Notes: generated by a model not told the origin, from the sequence alone. A stretch of DNA of 12,545 nt from an uncultured Collinsella sp. (GCA_900759565.1 CAAEVV010000036.1:1-12545), one strand, 5' to 3'. Shown: positions 1 to 7,175, counted from the stretch's first letter. Numbers and translations are program-made.

Positions 1-35
1 AGATAGTCGAGAAGCGCGGCCTCAAGAAGGAGTAA
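1..35 (+). CDS. Possible C-terminal tail of an unidentified plus-strand gene
   Basis: One plus-strand frame is open from the window edge to a TAA at 33-35 and reads IVEKRGLKKE. A charged, lysine-rich end like this is typical of real protein C-termini. Ten codons are too few to name a family. If real, the gene converges on argD, which ends at 297 on the other strand. The frame could also be open by chance. Confidence 0.3.
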   Translation, partial: IVEKRGLKKE

Positions 36-136
36 CATCGGGGCTTGCAGCGACGGACCTCAGGACACTCTTACACCACGTCTGCGCGCGCCACCATTTC
101 GACTTGATATCTGGCCTTATTAGTCCAAAACTGCTG

Positions 137-153
137 CTACCAAATCGGTAACA
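137..153. repeat. Copy 1 of a 17-nt intergenic motif (CTACCAAATCGGTAACA)
   Basis: This matches the sequence at 4088-4104 at 16 of 17 positions. The core TACC-N5-GGTA is a short inverted repeat, and with flanking ACTG/CAGT it can form an interrupted hairpin. It lies about 145 nt downstream of the argD stop. Its function is unknown; a protein-binding site or a fragment of a dispersed repeat are both possible. Confidence 0.45.
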
Positions 154-192
154 GTACTCATATTTGATGTTTTTTGACCAGCAGGTCTCCCT

Positions 193-211
193 GCCTTAGC
201 AAATCTAAGGC
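193..211 (-). terminator. Weak hairpin downstream of argD, possible 3' end of the arg operon
   Basis: A perfect 7-bp stem (GCCTTAG/CTAAGGC) with a 5-nt loop lies about 85 nt past the argD stop. It has no following run of T on the minus strand, so the terminator call is tentative. It may be a processing or stability structure, or part of the set of overlapping small palindromes at 176-211. Confidence 0.25.
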
Positions 212-296
212 AAAACGGGCTCCAGACCGCTGAATCATGCCGCATAGGACACGCCCACAGTCCGGAACCCGGTCCAAATTGAGTTATTGCACCGCG

Positions 297-1580
297 TTAG
301 CCCAAGACACCCGACAGGATCTCAATCAGACTATCCACGTCGGCTTCCTCGCAGACGAGCGGCGGCAAGAAACGCAGCGTATGGGCACCCGTAGCGTTAA
401 TCACGGCACCGGCGGCCAGCGCGCGGGCAACAATATCATGCGCATCGCCCGCAGCATCATCCAAATCACAGCCGAGCATCAAGCCGCGGCCACGCACCTC
501 GGTCACGTGCGGCAGCTTAGCCAGCGCCTGCTCCATATAGGCACCCACCTTGGCAGCATGGTCGGCATAATCGCCGCGCACGAGCGCGGAGAGCGTCGCG
601 GCGCACGCCGCAATGGCCAAGCAGCTACCGCCGAAGGTCGAACCATGATCGCCGGGCTTAAACGCGTCGGCAATCTCTTTCTTTGCCACGACGGCACCCA
701 TGGGCACGCCGTCGGCAATGCCCTTGGCAAGGCTCATGATGTCAGGCACCACGCCATAGGTTTGGAATGCAAATGGCTTGCCGGAGCGGAAGATGCCGCA
801 CTGGACCTCGTCGGCGATAAGCACGGCGCCCACTTCGTGTGCCAGGTCGCGCGCTGCCGCCATAAACTCCTCGGTCATGGGGTGCACGCCACTCTCACCC
901 TGGATCGGTTCGAGCATCACGGCACAAATTTCGCTCCCCAGCTGCTTAAAGATTGCACGCAGTTCATCGACATCGTTGGGCGTGCAGGCCACAAAGCCAC
1001 CCGGCAGTGGGCGGAAGCTGTCCTGCAGCCAATCCTGCATGGTGGCGGCAATGGTCTCGAGCGTACGGCCGTGGAACCCGCCGCGCATGCACACGATAGT
1101 GTTGCCGCCATTACCGGCACGCTTGGCGTACAGGCGCGCAAGCTTCATCGAGCCCTCGTTGGCCTCGGCGCCGGAGTTGGCAAAGAACGTCTCCCACACC
1201 TGCTCGCCCGCAGCCGGGGCACCAAGAGCAGCTGCCGTGGTCTCATCGCCGGCGGCAATAGCATCGGCAAGCACGCGCGCACCATCTACGTCGTCGTTAG
1301 CAAGCTTGGACAGCAGCGCCGCGACCTGTCCGCGCTGCTCAATGTAGAAGTAATTAGAGACATGCATGAGCTTTTTGGTCTGCGCCTCGAGCGCCGAGAG
1401 CACAGCCAGGTTGCCATGACCTAGGCTGCACACGCCGATGCCGGCAAGAAAGTCGAGGTACTCACGGCCATCGTCGCCGGTGAGCTTCATGCCGTGACCC
1501 TCGACAAACTCGACCGGAGAGCGGCCAAAGGTATGCATAACGTAATGGGATTCAAGCGATTGCTGAGCTGCAAGTGACAT
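297..1580 (-). CDS. argD: Acetylornithine aminotransferase ArgD
   Basis: This is a PLP-dependent class III aminotransferase of 427 residues. It transfers an amino group from glutamate to N-acetylglutamate semialdehyde, giving N-acetylornithine, in the cytoplasm. Visible family marks are NSGAEANE (135-142), the GGFHGRT stretch (167-172), ADEVQ with the PLP-ring aspartate at about D257, and SLAKGI with the Schiff-base lysine at K286. It is slightly longer than usual because of an extra segment at about 96-126 (rich in Ala, Asp and Gly) just before NSGAEANE. The ATG at 1580 has an AAAGG Shine-Dalgarno about 7 nt upstream and lies 69 nt after argB. It is the last gene of argCJBD. ArgD enzymes often also act in lysine synthesis as succinyl-DAP aminotransferases; that second role is possible but not shown here. 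Confidence 0.95.
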   Translation of the reverse strand: MSLAAQQSLESHYVMHTFGRSPVEFVEGHGMKLTGDDGREYLDFLAGIGVCSLGHGNLAVLSALEAQTKKLMHVSNYFYIEQRGQVAALLSKLANDDVDGARVLADAIAAGDETTAAALGAPAAGEQVWETFFANSGAEANEGSMKLARLYAKRAGNGGNTIVCMRGGFHGRTLETIAATMQDWLQDSFRPLPGGFVACTPNDVDELRAIFKQLGSEICAVMLEPIQGESGVHPMTEEFMAAARDLAHEVGAVLIADEVQCGIFRSGKPFAFQTYGVVPDIMSLAKGIADGVPMGAVVAKKEIADAFKPGDHGSTFGGSCLAIAACAATLSALVRGDYADHAAKVGAYMEQALAKLPHVTEVRGRGLMLGCDLDDAAGDAHDIVARALAAGAVINATGAHTLRFLPPLVCEEADVDSLIEILSGVLG

Positions 1581-1649
1581 GGGATGCCTTTCGTTGGGCG
1601 CCAGACGGCGCGGGGCTATGGGTGCAGGAATGGGGCGGCTGCGGGTCAG

Positions 1650-2630
1650 CTAGACCGTCTGAAGCTTCTCGACCTCGTCAAGGTTCTCGGTCAGACGCGC
1701 AGCAAACGTCGAAAGCGGATGCGGATGCGTATCGAACTCGTAAGCCGTCTCGGTGGAATGAATCACGGTGCCGACGCCGGCATCGGTCAGCAGCTCCAGG
1801 AGCAGCGAATGCGGCGTAGTACCGTTAATGATGTGGGCACGAAATACGCCGCCGGTAAGCGCATCGACGGCCGCACGCAGCTTGGGAATCATGCCCTTAT
1901 CGACCTCGCCGCCGTAGAGCATTTCGTTAACCTCGTCGAGCGTTAGGTTGGAGATAAGCGAGTCCTTGTCGCTAAAGTCCTTGTACAGGCCATCGACATC
2001 GGTCAAAAAGATCGCCTTATGCGCGTGGAGCGCCGCGGCAACGGCACCGGCGGCGGTGTCGGCGTTGATGTTGAAGAAACCGCCGTCCTCCCCCGCCGCG
2101 ACGGTAGCTATGACGGGGATGTACTCGCTATCGAGTAAGCGCTCGATATAGTCGGTGTTGACGTGCGTCACTTTGCCCACGCGACCGAGCTCGGGGTCGA
2201 GCGGCTCGGCGATGAGCGTGCCGGCATCACTGCCCGACACGCCCACGGCCAGGTTGCCGTGGTGGTTGATGGCAGCAACCAGCTCTTGGTTGACCTTGCC
2301 GCCCAGTACCTCGCGCACGATATCCATAGTCGCCGGCGTGGTCACGCGCTGGCCGTTCTTAAACTCGACGGGAATATCGTAATGGCTAAGCGCCTCGTTG
2401 ATAGCCTTGCCGCCGCCATGCACGATGACGGGGCGCATACCGATGATCTTGAGCAAAACGATGTCGCTCATCACGTCGCGGCGCAGCTGCTCATCAACCA
2501 TGGCGGCTCCGCCATATTTGATAACAACCGTCTTGCCGGTCAGGTTCTTAATCCACGGCAGCGCTTCGAACAGCAGCTGCGCGGTTGCTTCGTTGGATTC
2601 GCTCGAACGACAATCGCGTGCGAATTTCAT
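1650..2630 (-). CDS. argB: Acetylglutamate kinase ArgB
   Basis: This amino-acid kinase phosphorylates N-acetylglutamate, usually the feedback-controlled step of arginine synthesis. Motifs are IKYGG (37-41) and HGGG (71-74), the nucleotide and substrate glycine loops. The ATG at 2630 gives 326 residues and has GAGG about 7 nt upstream. A longer reading from a TTG at 2690 has no ribosome site and adds a low-complexity leader, so it is rejected. The helix before the core (ATAQLLFEALPWIKNL) matches the N-terminal helix found in arginine-inhibited, hexameric enzymes of this family, so feedback by arginine is inferred. After the usual end of the fold (GVGTVIH) there is an extra tail of about 35 residues with an acidic end, which most relatives lack. 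It lies 81 nt downstream of argJ and 69 nt upstream of argD. Confidence 0.95.
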   Translation of the reverse strand: MKFARDCRSSESNEATAQLLFEALPWIKNLTGKTVVIKYGGAAMVDEQLRRDVMSDIVLLKIIGMRPVIVHGGGKAINEALSHYDIPVEFKNGQRVTTPATMDIVREVLGGKVNQELVAAINHHGNLAVGVSGSDAGTLIAEPLDPELGRVGKVTHVNTDYIERLLDSEYIPVIATVAAGEDGGFFNINADTAAGAVAAALHAHKAIFLTDVDGLYKDFSDKDSLISNLTLDEVNEMLYGGEVDKGMIPKLRAAVDALTGGVFRAHIINGTTPHSLLLELLTDAGVGTVIHSTETAYEFDTHPHPLSTFAARLTENLDEVEKLQTV

Positions 2631-2711
2631 AATCTGCCTCGTCTTTCGTATCGTTATCGCGCCGTGCTCCGCTGTCCGCAATCGCGGCAAGATGCGCAGC
2701 GTGCCCGGAAT

Positions 2712-3980
2712 CTAGGAACGGTAGTCGCCGTTGATGGAGATGTACTCATGCGTGAGGTCGCAGGTCCACACGGTCGTTGCCGCGTCGCCTGCGCCCAGGT
2801 CGGCCGAGATCACGATCTCGGGCGCCTCGAAACGTCGTAGAGCCTCGTCCTCATCAAAGGGAACAGTCAGACCGTCGCGACAGACAGGCATGCCCATCAT
2901 GTCGATGGAAACGTCTTCCTGATTAAACTTCACGCCGCACTTGCCAAGCGCCATAGCAACACGGCCCCAGTTGCAGTCGTGGCCGGCGATGCAGGTCTTA
3001 ACGAGCGGCGAGTTGGCAACGGCACGGGCGGCGATATCGGCCTCCTCGTCGTTCACGGCGCCGGTAACGTTGACCGTAACAAGCTTGGATGCGCCCTCAC
3101 CATCGGCGGCGATATTGCGCGCCAGGCTCTCGCACACCTCGTGCACGGCAAATGCCAACTCGTCGAAGGCATCGGAGCCCTCGACGATAGGCTCGGCATC
3201 TGCGGCAGCGGCGCCGGAGGCAAGCATGATGCAGGTGTCGTTGGTCGAGGTGTCGGAATCGACCGTTACCTTGTTAAAGGTCTGCTTGACGGTCGAGAGC
3301 AGCAGGGCATGAAGTGCCGCAGGCTCGACGGGGGCATCGGTAGTAATAACCGCGATCATGGTGGCCATATTGGGCATGATCATGCCCGAGCCCTTGCACA
3401 TTCCGCCTACCGTATAGACATTGCCCGCATGACCCGCAGCCTCGCTGACATAGGACACGGCGTACTCCTTGGAGTGCGTGTCAGTCGTCATGATGGCGCG
3501 AGCGGCATCGGCGCCACCGTGGGCGGAGAGCGCCTCGTAGGCAGCAGGAATGGCGGTCTCAAACGTGTCGATCGGCAGAATCTGGCCAATCACGCCCGTG
3601 GAGGCAACCAGAATCTGCTGGGGCTCGCAGCCGATGACCTGCGATGCGATGCTGCACGTCTCGCGCGCGCATGCAAGGCCGGTCTCACCCGTGGCGGCGT
3701 TGGCATTGCCAGAGTTGACCGAAACGCCGGCGATGATACCGTAACCCTTGTCGGCACCGCCCAGGTTGGCACGGCTCACTTGCACGGGCGCCGCGCAAAA
3801 GCGATTGGTGGTAAACACGCCGGCACCGGGACAGGGTTTATCGGGCACAACGAGCGCGTAATCCAGACGCTCGGGGTTCTTGCGGAACCCAGCGTGGATG
3901 CCTGCGGCCTTAAAGCCGGCCGCTGCCGTAACGCCACCCTCGACGGCGCGAATCTTGATATCAAACAGCTCGGTATTCAT
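2712..3980 (-). CDS. argJ: Ornithine acetyltransferase / N-acetylglutamate synthase ArgJ
   Basis: ArgJ moves the acetyl group from N-acetylornithine to glutamate, releasing ornithine and regenerating N-acetylglutamate, so the pathway recycles acetyl groups. The 422-residue length is normal. The precursor is cleaved by itself before a threonine that becomes the nucleophile; here the motif KGSGMIMPNMATM puts it at T207, splitting the chain into roughly equal halves. TSTNDT and the C-terminal SINGDYRS are also typical. The ATG at 3980 has AAGGAGTC about 9 nt upstream. Some ArgJ proteins also use acetyl-CoA for the first step. No separate acetylglutamate synthase or ArgE deacetylase is in this window, but sequence alone does not prove bifunctionality. 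Confidence 0.96.
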   Translation of the reverse strand: MNTELFDIKIRAVEGGVTAAAGFKAAGIHAGFRKNPERLDYALVVPDKPCPGAGVFTTNRFCAAPVQVSRANLGGADKGYGIIAGVSVNSGNANAATGETGLACARETCSIASQVIGCEPQQILVASTGVIGQILPIDTFETAIPAAYEALSAHGGADAARAIMTTDTHSKEYAVSYVSEAAGHAGNVYTVGGMCKGSGMIMPNMATMIAVITTDAPVEPAALHALLLSTVKQTFNKVTVDSDTSTNDTCIMLASGAAAADAEPIVEGSDAFDELAFAVHEVCESLARNIAADGEGASKLVTVNVTGAVNDEEADIAARAVANSPLVKTCIAGHDCNWGRVAMALGKCGVKFNQEDVSIDMMGMPVCRDGLTVPFDEDEALRRFEAPEIVISADLGAGDAATTVWTCDLTHEYISINGDYRS

Positions 3981-4114
3981 CGTCTTTATGACTCCTTATG
4001 TCAAACAAAAAACGGACATCGGTTGGTGCGCCATGCCAGTCGTGATCATGAGACCAGCTTAAGAGTGGCGCCCCACTCGATGCCCGACTACCAAATCGTT
4101 AACAATCGAATGTG
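3981..4114 (-). other. 134-nt spacer between argC and argJ
   Basis: This is unusually long for a gap inside a same-strand operon. It carries the 17-nt motif copy at 4088-4104, a 6-bp hairpin GAGTGG/CCACTC (4063-4068/4073-4078, loop CGCC) and the argJ ribosome site. No small gene with a credible start was found. It could allow attenuation or a second promoter for argJBD; neither is demonstrated by the sequence. Confidence 0.4.
4088..4104. repeat. Copy 2 of the 17-nt intergenic motif (CTACCAAATCGTTAACA)
   Basis: It differs from the copy at 137-153 by one base (GTTA in place of GGTA), which breaks the short symmetry of the first copy. It begins 11 nt past the argC stop and lies inside the arg operon. 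See the matching entry at 137-153. Confidence 0.45.
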
Positions 4115-5185
4115 CTACACCGGGCACGCCACTGTGGGCAAGCCTCGTCGCTCGTCAAAGCCAAAGACGATATTGGCGCACTGGACCGCTTGGCCCGCAG
4201 CGCCCTTGCACAGATTGTCGATGGCGCCCGTCGCCACCAGCACGCCCGCGCGCTTGTTAAACGCAAGGCCAATCTGGGCGGCGTTGGTGCCGACGACCGA
4301 AGCCGTCTTGGGCTGCTGGCCGGCATCGAGCACGCGCACAAAGGTGCGTCCAGCGTAGAACTGCTTGTAATAGTCGACGACATCCTCAAGAGCCAGGGAG
4401 TCGATGGCCTGCGGCGTGAGCGGCAGCGTCACCGTGGAGAGCAGGCCGCGCTTGAGCGGTGCCAGATGCGGGGTGAAGACGACGCGATCGGTCAGGCCAA
4501 GGATTTGCTCAATCTCGGGCGTGTGGCGATGCTTGCCCACGCCGTAGGCCTCCAAGTTCTCGTCAGCGCTGCAAAAATGCGTACGAGCGTTGCAGGACTT
4601 GCCGGCACCCGTCACACCGCTGATGGCATCAACGATCACGGGGCCGCTCTGGGCAACCCAGCCAGCGCGCACGGCGGGCGCGGCGGCAAGGCTCGTTGCG
4701 GTGGGATAGCAACCGGCGCAGGCGACCAGCACGGGCCTGCCAGCGGCATGGCTGGAAGCAGCGGTCTCTAAGTCCTGGCAGAACAGCTCGGGCAGGCCGA
4801 AAGCGCGGGTCTTGAGCAACTCGGGGCTCGTGTGCTCGGCGGCATACCATGCCTCAAAGACAGACGCGTCGCTCAGACGGTAATCGGCCGAAAGATCAAA
4901 GCAGGAGACGCCCGATGCAAGCAGCGCGGGCACCTGTGCCATGGCAGCCGTGTGCGGCACGGCAAGAAAAACCGCATCGCAGCTCTTGAGCTCGGGCGCG
5001 TCATGCGTGGTGAAAACCAGGTCGCTCACACCAGCAAAGCTCGGATACACCGCGGACAGCGACTGGCCGGCATCAGCGTTGGACGTAATGGCAACAAGTT
5101 CAAACTCAGGATGGCCGAGCACGAGGCGAATGAGTTCGGCGCCGGCATATCCAGCCGCGCCGACGATTCCAACCTTCAAAGACAT
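4115..5185 (-). CDS. argC: N-acetyl-gamma-glutamyl-phosphate reductase ArgC
   Basis: ArgC reduces N-acetylglutamyl phosphate to the semialdehyde with NADPH. The protein is 356 residues, normal for the family. The Rossmann-type start VGIVGAAGYAGAELIRL (5-21) binds NADPH. The catalytic cysteine is C159 in AGCYPT, and GVGKHRHTPEI (215-225) carries the histidine that helps catalysis. The ATG at 5185 has AAGGAGTC about 6 nt upstream. That ribosome site sits in the loop of a small hairpin (CAGAC/GTCTG, 5188-5192/5198-5202). ArgC is the first gene of the operon, with a likely operator about 85-120 nt upstream. Confidence in function is high from motifs and context. Confidence 0.96.
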   Translation of the reverse strand: MSLKVGIVGAAGYAGAELIRLVLGHPEFELVAITSNADAGQSLSAVYPSFAGVSDLVFTTHDAPELKSCDAVFLAVPHTAAMAQVPALLASGVSCFDLSADYRLSDASVFEAWYAAEHTSPELLKTRAFGLPELFCQDLETAASSHAAGRPVLVACAGCYPTATSLAAAPAVRAGWVAQSGPVIVDAISGVTGAGKSCNARTHFCSADENLEAYGVGKHRHTPEIEQILGLTDRVVFTPHLAPLKRGLLSTVTLPLTPQAIDSLALEDVVDYYKQFYAGRTFVRVLDAGQQPKTASVVGTNAAQIGLAFNKRAGVLVATGAIDNLCKGAAGQAVQCANIVFGFDERRGLPTVACPV

Positions 5186-5187
5186 AT

Positions 5188-5231
5188 CAGACTCCTTGTC
5201 TGCGATTTATGCACCGATGCGCATTTCGCAG
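5188..5231 (-). promoter_or_regulatory. argC leader: two mutually exclusive hairpins around the ribosome site
   Basis: On the minus strand, a stem CTGCGA/TCGCAG (5226-5231/5200-5205) encloses an inner hairpin ATGCGC/GTGCAT (5219-5224/5209-5214, tetraloop ATCG). Directly after it, CAGAC/GTCTG (5198-5202/5188-5192) holds the AAGGA ribosome site in its loop. The two stems share bases 5200-5202, so they compete. The pairing is visible; a regulatory effect on argC translation is inference. Confidence 0.35.
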
Positions 5232-5254
5232 CGGTCGTTATGAAGTGGGTTGAA

Positions 5255-5263
5255 ACTTTAGCA
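5255..5263 (-). promoter_or_regulatory. Possible extended -10 box of the arg operon promoter
   Basis: The minus strand reads TGCTAAAGT, an extended -10 (TG-N-TAAAGT). Transcription would begin near 5248, leaving a leader of about 60 nt before argC. No good -35 hexamer lies at 16-18 bp spacing, so the call depends on the extended TG and the adjacent operator-like repeat. Confidence 0.3.
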
Positions 5264-5270
5264 CCAAAAG

Positions 5271-5307
5271 ATGCATGAACACGTAAATGGCTTGCATATT
5301 CATGCAT
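5271..5307. promoter_or_regulatory. Inverted repeat upstream of argC, candidate arginine-repressor operator
   Basis: The arms ATGCATGAA (5271-5279) and TTCATGCAT (5299-5307) are perfect inverted repeats of 9 bp with a 19-bp spacer. Each contains a CATGAA/TTCATG core like the half-sites of ArgR/AhrC boxes, and the right arm extends it to TATTCATG. It lies just upstream of the possible -10 box and would cover the -35 region, a repressor-like position. Spacing differs from a standard 18-bp ARG box, so another regulator is possible. Confidence 0.4.
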
Positions 5308-5351
5308 TGAAACATTCCCGACACATTCGCTTGAAGGAATTGACAAATAGA

Positions 5352-5405
5352 GCGGGCCCCGTATTGACCGGCGCTCCTAACGGCGCCGGGCAATACGGGG
5401 CCCGC
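5352..5405 (-). terminator. Strong hairpin terminator of the ribU operon
   Basis: The arms 5352-5366 and 5391-5405 are a perfect 15-bp inverted repeat (GCGGGCCCCGTATTG). After one mismatch a second 7-bp stem (CCGGCGC/GCGCCGG, 5368-5374/5383-5389) closes on an 8-nt loop. On the minus strand it begins 38 nt past the stop at 5443 and is followed by TCTATTTGT, a moderate T-rich tail. It separates the riboflavin operon from the arg promoter region. Confidence 0.7.
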
Positions 5406-5442
5406 CCATGCGAAAACCAAGTTGTTAGGATGAGCCAGCTGG

Positions 5443-5853
5443 CTAGAGCTCGACCGGCACCCATTCGTCGTGATTGCAGATAAAAGCCTCGGGTTCCTCG
5501 ACGCTAAAGAAGACGAGCGTGGGGTCGTTAGGCCCCTCATAGTGCTCGCCCAGGCGCTCTAGATGCTTCCACCCGGCTTCGCGCATTTCGTCTAAAGCCC
5601 GGTCATCCAAGCCGGCACGCCCGCGCAAGATGAGCCAGCCATGGCCCGGCCACCAACTCGTGGCCTCAAAGCGCTGATTTTGCAGCAGCTCCTGCCACAC
5701 ATCTTTGGTGCGCGCCGTTACAAACCACAGCTTGCCGCCCTGGATCTGCGCAAACGAGAACGGACGCACATGTGGCTGTCCGTCCACGCTCGTCGCCAGA
5801 TACCACGCCGGCACCGACGTCAGATACTCCAACACCGTATTCAATCCGTCCAC
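5443..5853 (-). CDS. Pyridoxamine 5'-phosphate oxidase-like split-barrel protein (first of a pair)
   Basis: This is a 136-residue single-domain protein of the PNPOx-like FMN-binding split-barrel superfamily. Recognisable segments are PAWYLAT (15-21), HVRPFSF (28-34) and GKLWF (40-44), the usual strands that line the flavin pocket. Small members of this group bind FMN, F420 or heme and include flavin reductases and nitroimidazole-type reductases; the substrate cannot be told here. The start is GTG at 5853, with AGGAGG about 4-5 nt upstream (ACAGGAGGAAAC). It lies 44 nt after a clear paralogue and is last in the operon that begins with an FMN riboswitch and riboflavin transporter, so FMN as cofactor is a sound inference. 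It has no signal peptide or membrane segment. True PdxH is longer, so this is not a normal vitamin B6 enzyme. Confidence 0.85.
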   Translation of the reverse strand: MDGLNTVLEYLTSVPAWYLATSVDGQPHVRPFSFAQIQGGKLWFVTARTKDVWQELLQNQRFEATSWWPGHGWLILRGRAGLDDRALDEMREAGWKHLERLGEHYEGPNDPTLVFFSVEEPEAFICNHDEWVPVEL

Positions 5854-5897
5854 GTTTCCTCCTGTACTAGCTAGTTTGGGAACCTGGTTTGTGCGAG

Positions 5898-6344
5898 CTA
5901 GAGCTCCAGGCGCTCCTCGCTGCCGTCGATATCACAGAAGCGCGCGGCAATATTGCGGACCGAAAAGAAAGCAAGGCGGCCGTCGTTGGCACTCTCGTGT
6001 TCCTCGCCAATGCCCACCATGTGCTTAAAACCCGCTTGACGCACCTTGTCGCTCGCAACTGCGTCGTCCTCAAGTGCGGCTTCGCCGGTCAATACGATCC
6101 AACATTCCCCCGGCTTCCAGCCCGATACCTCAAACTTGGGATTCGCACTCAGCTCCGCCCACACGTCCTTGTCGCGCGACGTGCAAAACCACAACTTACC
6201 GTCATCGACCATGGCAAACGAAAACGGCCTCACGCGAGGCTGATGCCCGTCACTTGCATCGGTCGTGGCCAGATACCACGCCGGAATGCGCCTGAGATAC
6301 GAACAGGCGCGCTCAAGCTGAGCCGTGCGGTCGTTGTCGGTCAT
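5898..6344 (-). CDS. Pyridoxamine 5'-phosphate oxidase-like split-barrel protein (second of a pair)
   Basis: This 148-residue protein is plainly homologous to its neighbour at 5443-5853 along its whole length. Shared landmarks in order are PAWYLAT (21-27), RVRPFSFA (37-44), GKLWF (49-53), KDVW-x-EL (59-65), GW-x-PG, an AGxKH segment and FFSV near the end. The pair looks like an old tandem duplication. The ATG at 6344 has AAGGGG about 6 nt upstream and starts 30 nt after ecfT. Family knowledge points to a cytoplasmic, probably dimeric flavin-binding protein. The position in a riboflavin-uptake operon under FMN control supports FMN. The reaction is unknown: reductase, flavin carrier or stress protein are all possible. 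Confidence 0.85.
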   Translation of the reverse strand: MTDNDRTAQLERACSYLRRIPAWYLATTDASDGHQPRVRPFSFAMVDDGKLWFCTSRDKDVWAELSANPKFEVSGWKPGECWIVLTGEAALEDDAVASDKVRQAGFKHMVGIGEEHESANDGRLAFFSVRNIAARFCDIDGSEERLEL

Positions 6345-6374
6345 AGGGACCCCTTTCTTGCGCTCGAATCGCGC

Positions 6375-7175
6375 CTAAACAAGTTGAAGGTTGATGACGA
6401 TGACACACGCGAGCAGCAGCGCCGTCACCACCGCAGCCAGCGCATCCCCGCGGCGAAATGCAAGCGCATGCAGGCGCGTGCGGCCCTGCTCGCCGTGATA
6501 GCAGCGTGCATCCATGGCAGCAGACAGCGTCTCGGCATGGCGGAACACGCCCGTGAACAGCGGAATCGCCACACTGCCGAGCATACGCACGCCGCCGAGC
6601 GGGCCTCCCGTCACGCGTGCACCGCGGCTTGTCTGCGCGTCCGCCGTCTGCTTCATCTCGGTGGCAAACTGCGGCATAAAGCGCAGCGCGATACCCATAA
6701 TCATGCCGAGCTCGTGCGCAGGAAGTCCCACACGCGCAAACGGCGCGAGCAGGCGCTCAAAGCCCGCGGTGAGGTCGAGTGTCGGTGTGGTGAGCGTAAT
6801 GGCGCTCATGCCGGCCATCATCAAGCTCAGGCGGCACGCCATAAAGGCGGCAGAACGCAGCGAGCCCTCGCTTATCTGCAGAAAGCCGAGCTGCCACAGG
6901 ATGCGCCCGCTCTGGTCGGAAAACAGGTTGAGCACCGCGACCACGACGACGATTGCCAGCAGCGGCGCCATCGACGACAGAACGCGACGAACCGGCACCC
7001 GAGACACGGCATAGGTCAGCACAACGAAAATTGCGACCGGGGCCAGTCCGCGGAAGCCACTGACCGTGAGCGTCGTGATCAGAAACACAAAGCCCAAGAG
7101 CAACTTGGTTCGCGGGTCCAGGCGGTGGATTGCACTATCGCCGGGATAGTAACTGCCAAACGAAAACGCCTCCAT
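6375..7175 (-). CDS. ecfT: ECF transporter transmembrane coupling protein EcfT
   Basis: EcfT is the membrane subunit that couples the two ATPases to the substrate-binding S-component. The 266-residue length fits the family. Hydrophobic helices are visible at about 24-40, 43-58, 70-85, 109-130 and 245-265. The two short cytoplasmic coupling motifs that dock into the ATPase grooves appear as SRG (183-185, in AQTSRGAR) and ARC (223-225, in MDARCYHG). The second has Cys where the common motif has Gly. DPRTKLL (20-26) is typical of the N-terminus. The ATG overlaps the ecfA stop by one base (TGATG), with AGGAGG inside the end of ecfA, so translation is coupled. Context makes riboflavin the main substrate, but an EcfT-EcfA module can also be shared with S-components encoded elsewhere. 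Confidence 0.93.
   Translation of the reverse strand: MEAFSFGSYYPGDSAIHRLDPRTKLLLGFVFLITTLTVSGFRGLAPVAIFVVLTYAVSRVPVRRVLSSMAPLLAIVVVVAVLNLFSDQSGRILWQLGFLQISEGSLRSAAFMACRLSLMMAGMSAITLTTPTLDLTAGFERLLAPFARVGLPAHELGMIMGIALRFMPQFATEMKQTADAQTSRGARVTGGPLGGVRMLGSVAIPLFTGVFRHAETLSAAMDARCYHGEQGRTRLHALAFRRGDALAAVVTALLLACVIVINLQLV

Larger units (their letters stand above)
36..296. other. Non-coding convergent intergenic region with small inverted repeats
   Basis: No credible gene is visible. The stretch lies between the possible plus-strand gene end and the argD stop. It contains the 17-nt motif at 137-153, a T-run at 170-175, and a cluster of small inverted repeats: GACC/GGTC (176-179/184-187), GCAGG/CCTGC (181-185/190-194) and GCCTTAG/CTAAGGC (193-199/205-211). 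None has a U-tract directly after it in the argD direction, so a classic intrinsic terminator for the arg operon is not evident. The 7-bp GCCTTAG stem is the best candidate for a 3' end structure. Confidence 0.5.

Noticed and set aside
2631..2690. Upstream extension of argB from a TTG codon
   Set aside because: No ribosome site precedes the TTG, while the ATG at 2630 has GAGG and gives the expected N-terminal helix.
2979..4358. A 459-codon plus-strand open frame opposite argJ
   Set aside because: A shadow of argJ codons; it runs through the argC-argJ spacer and into argC with no recognisable protein features.
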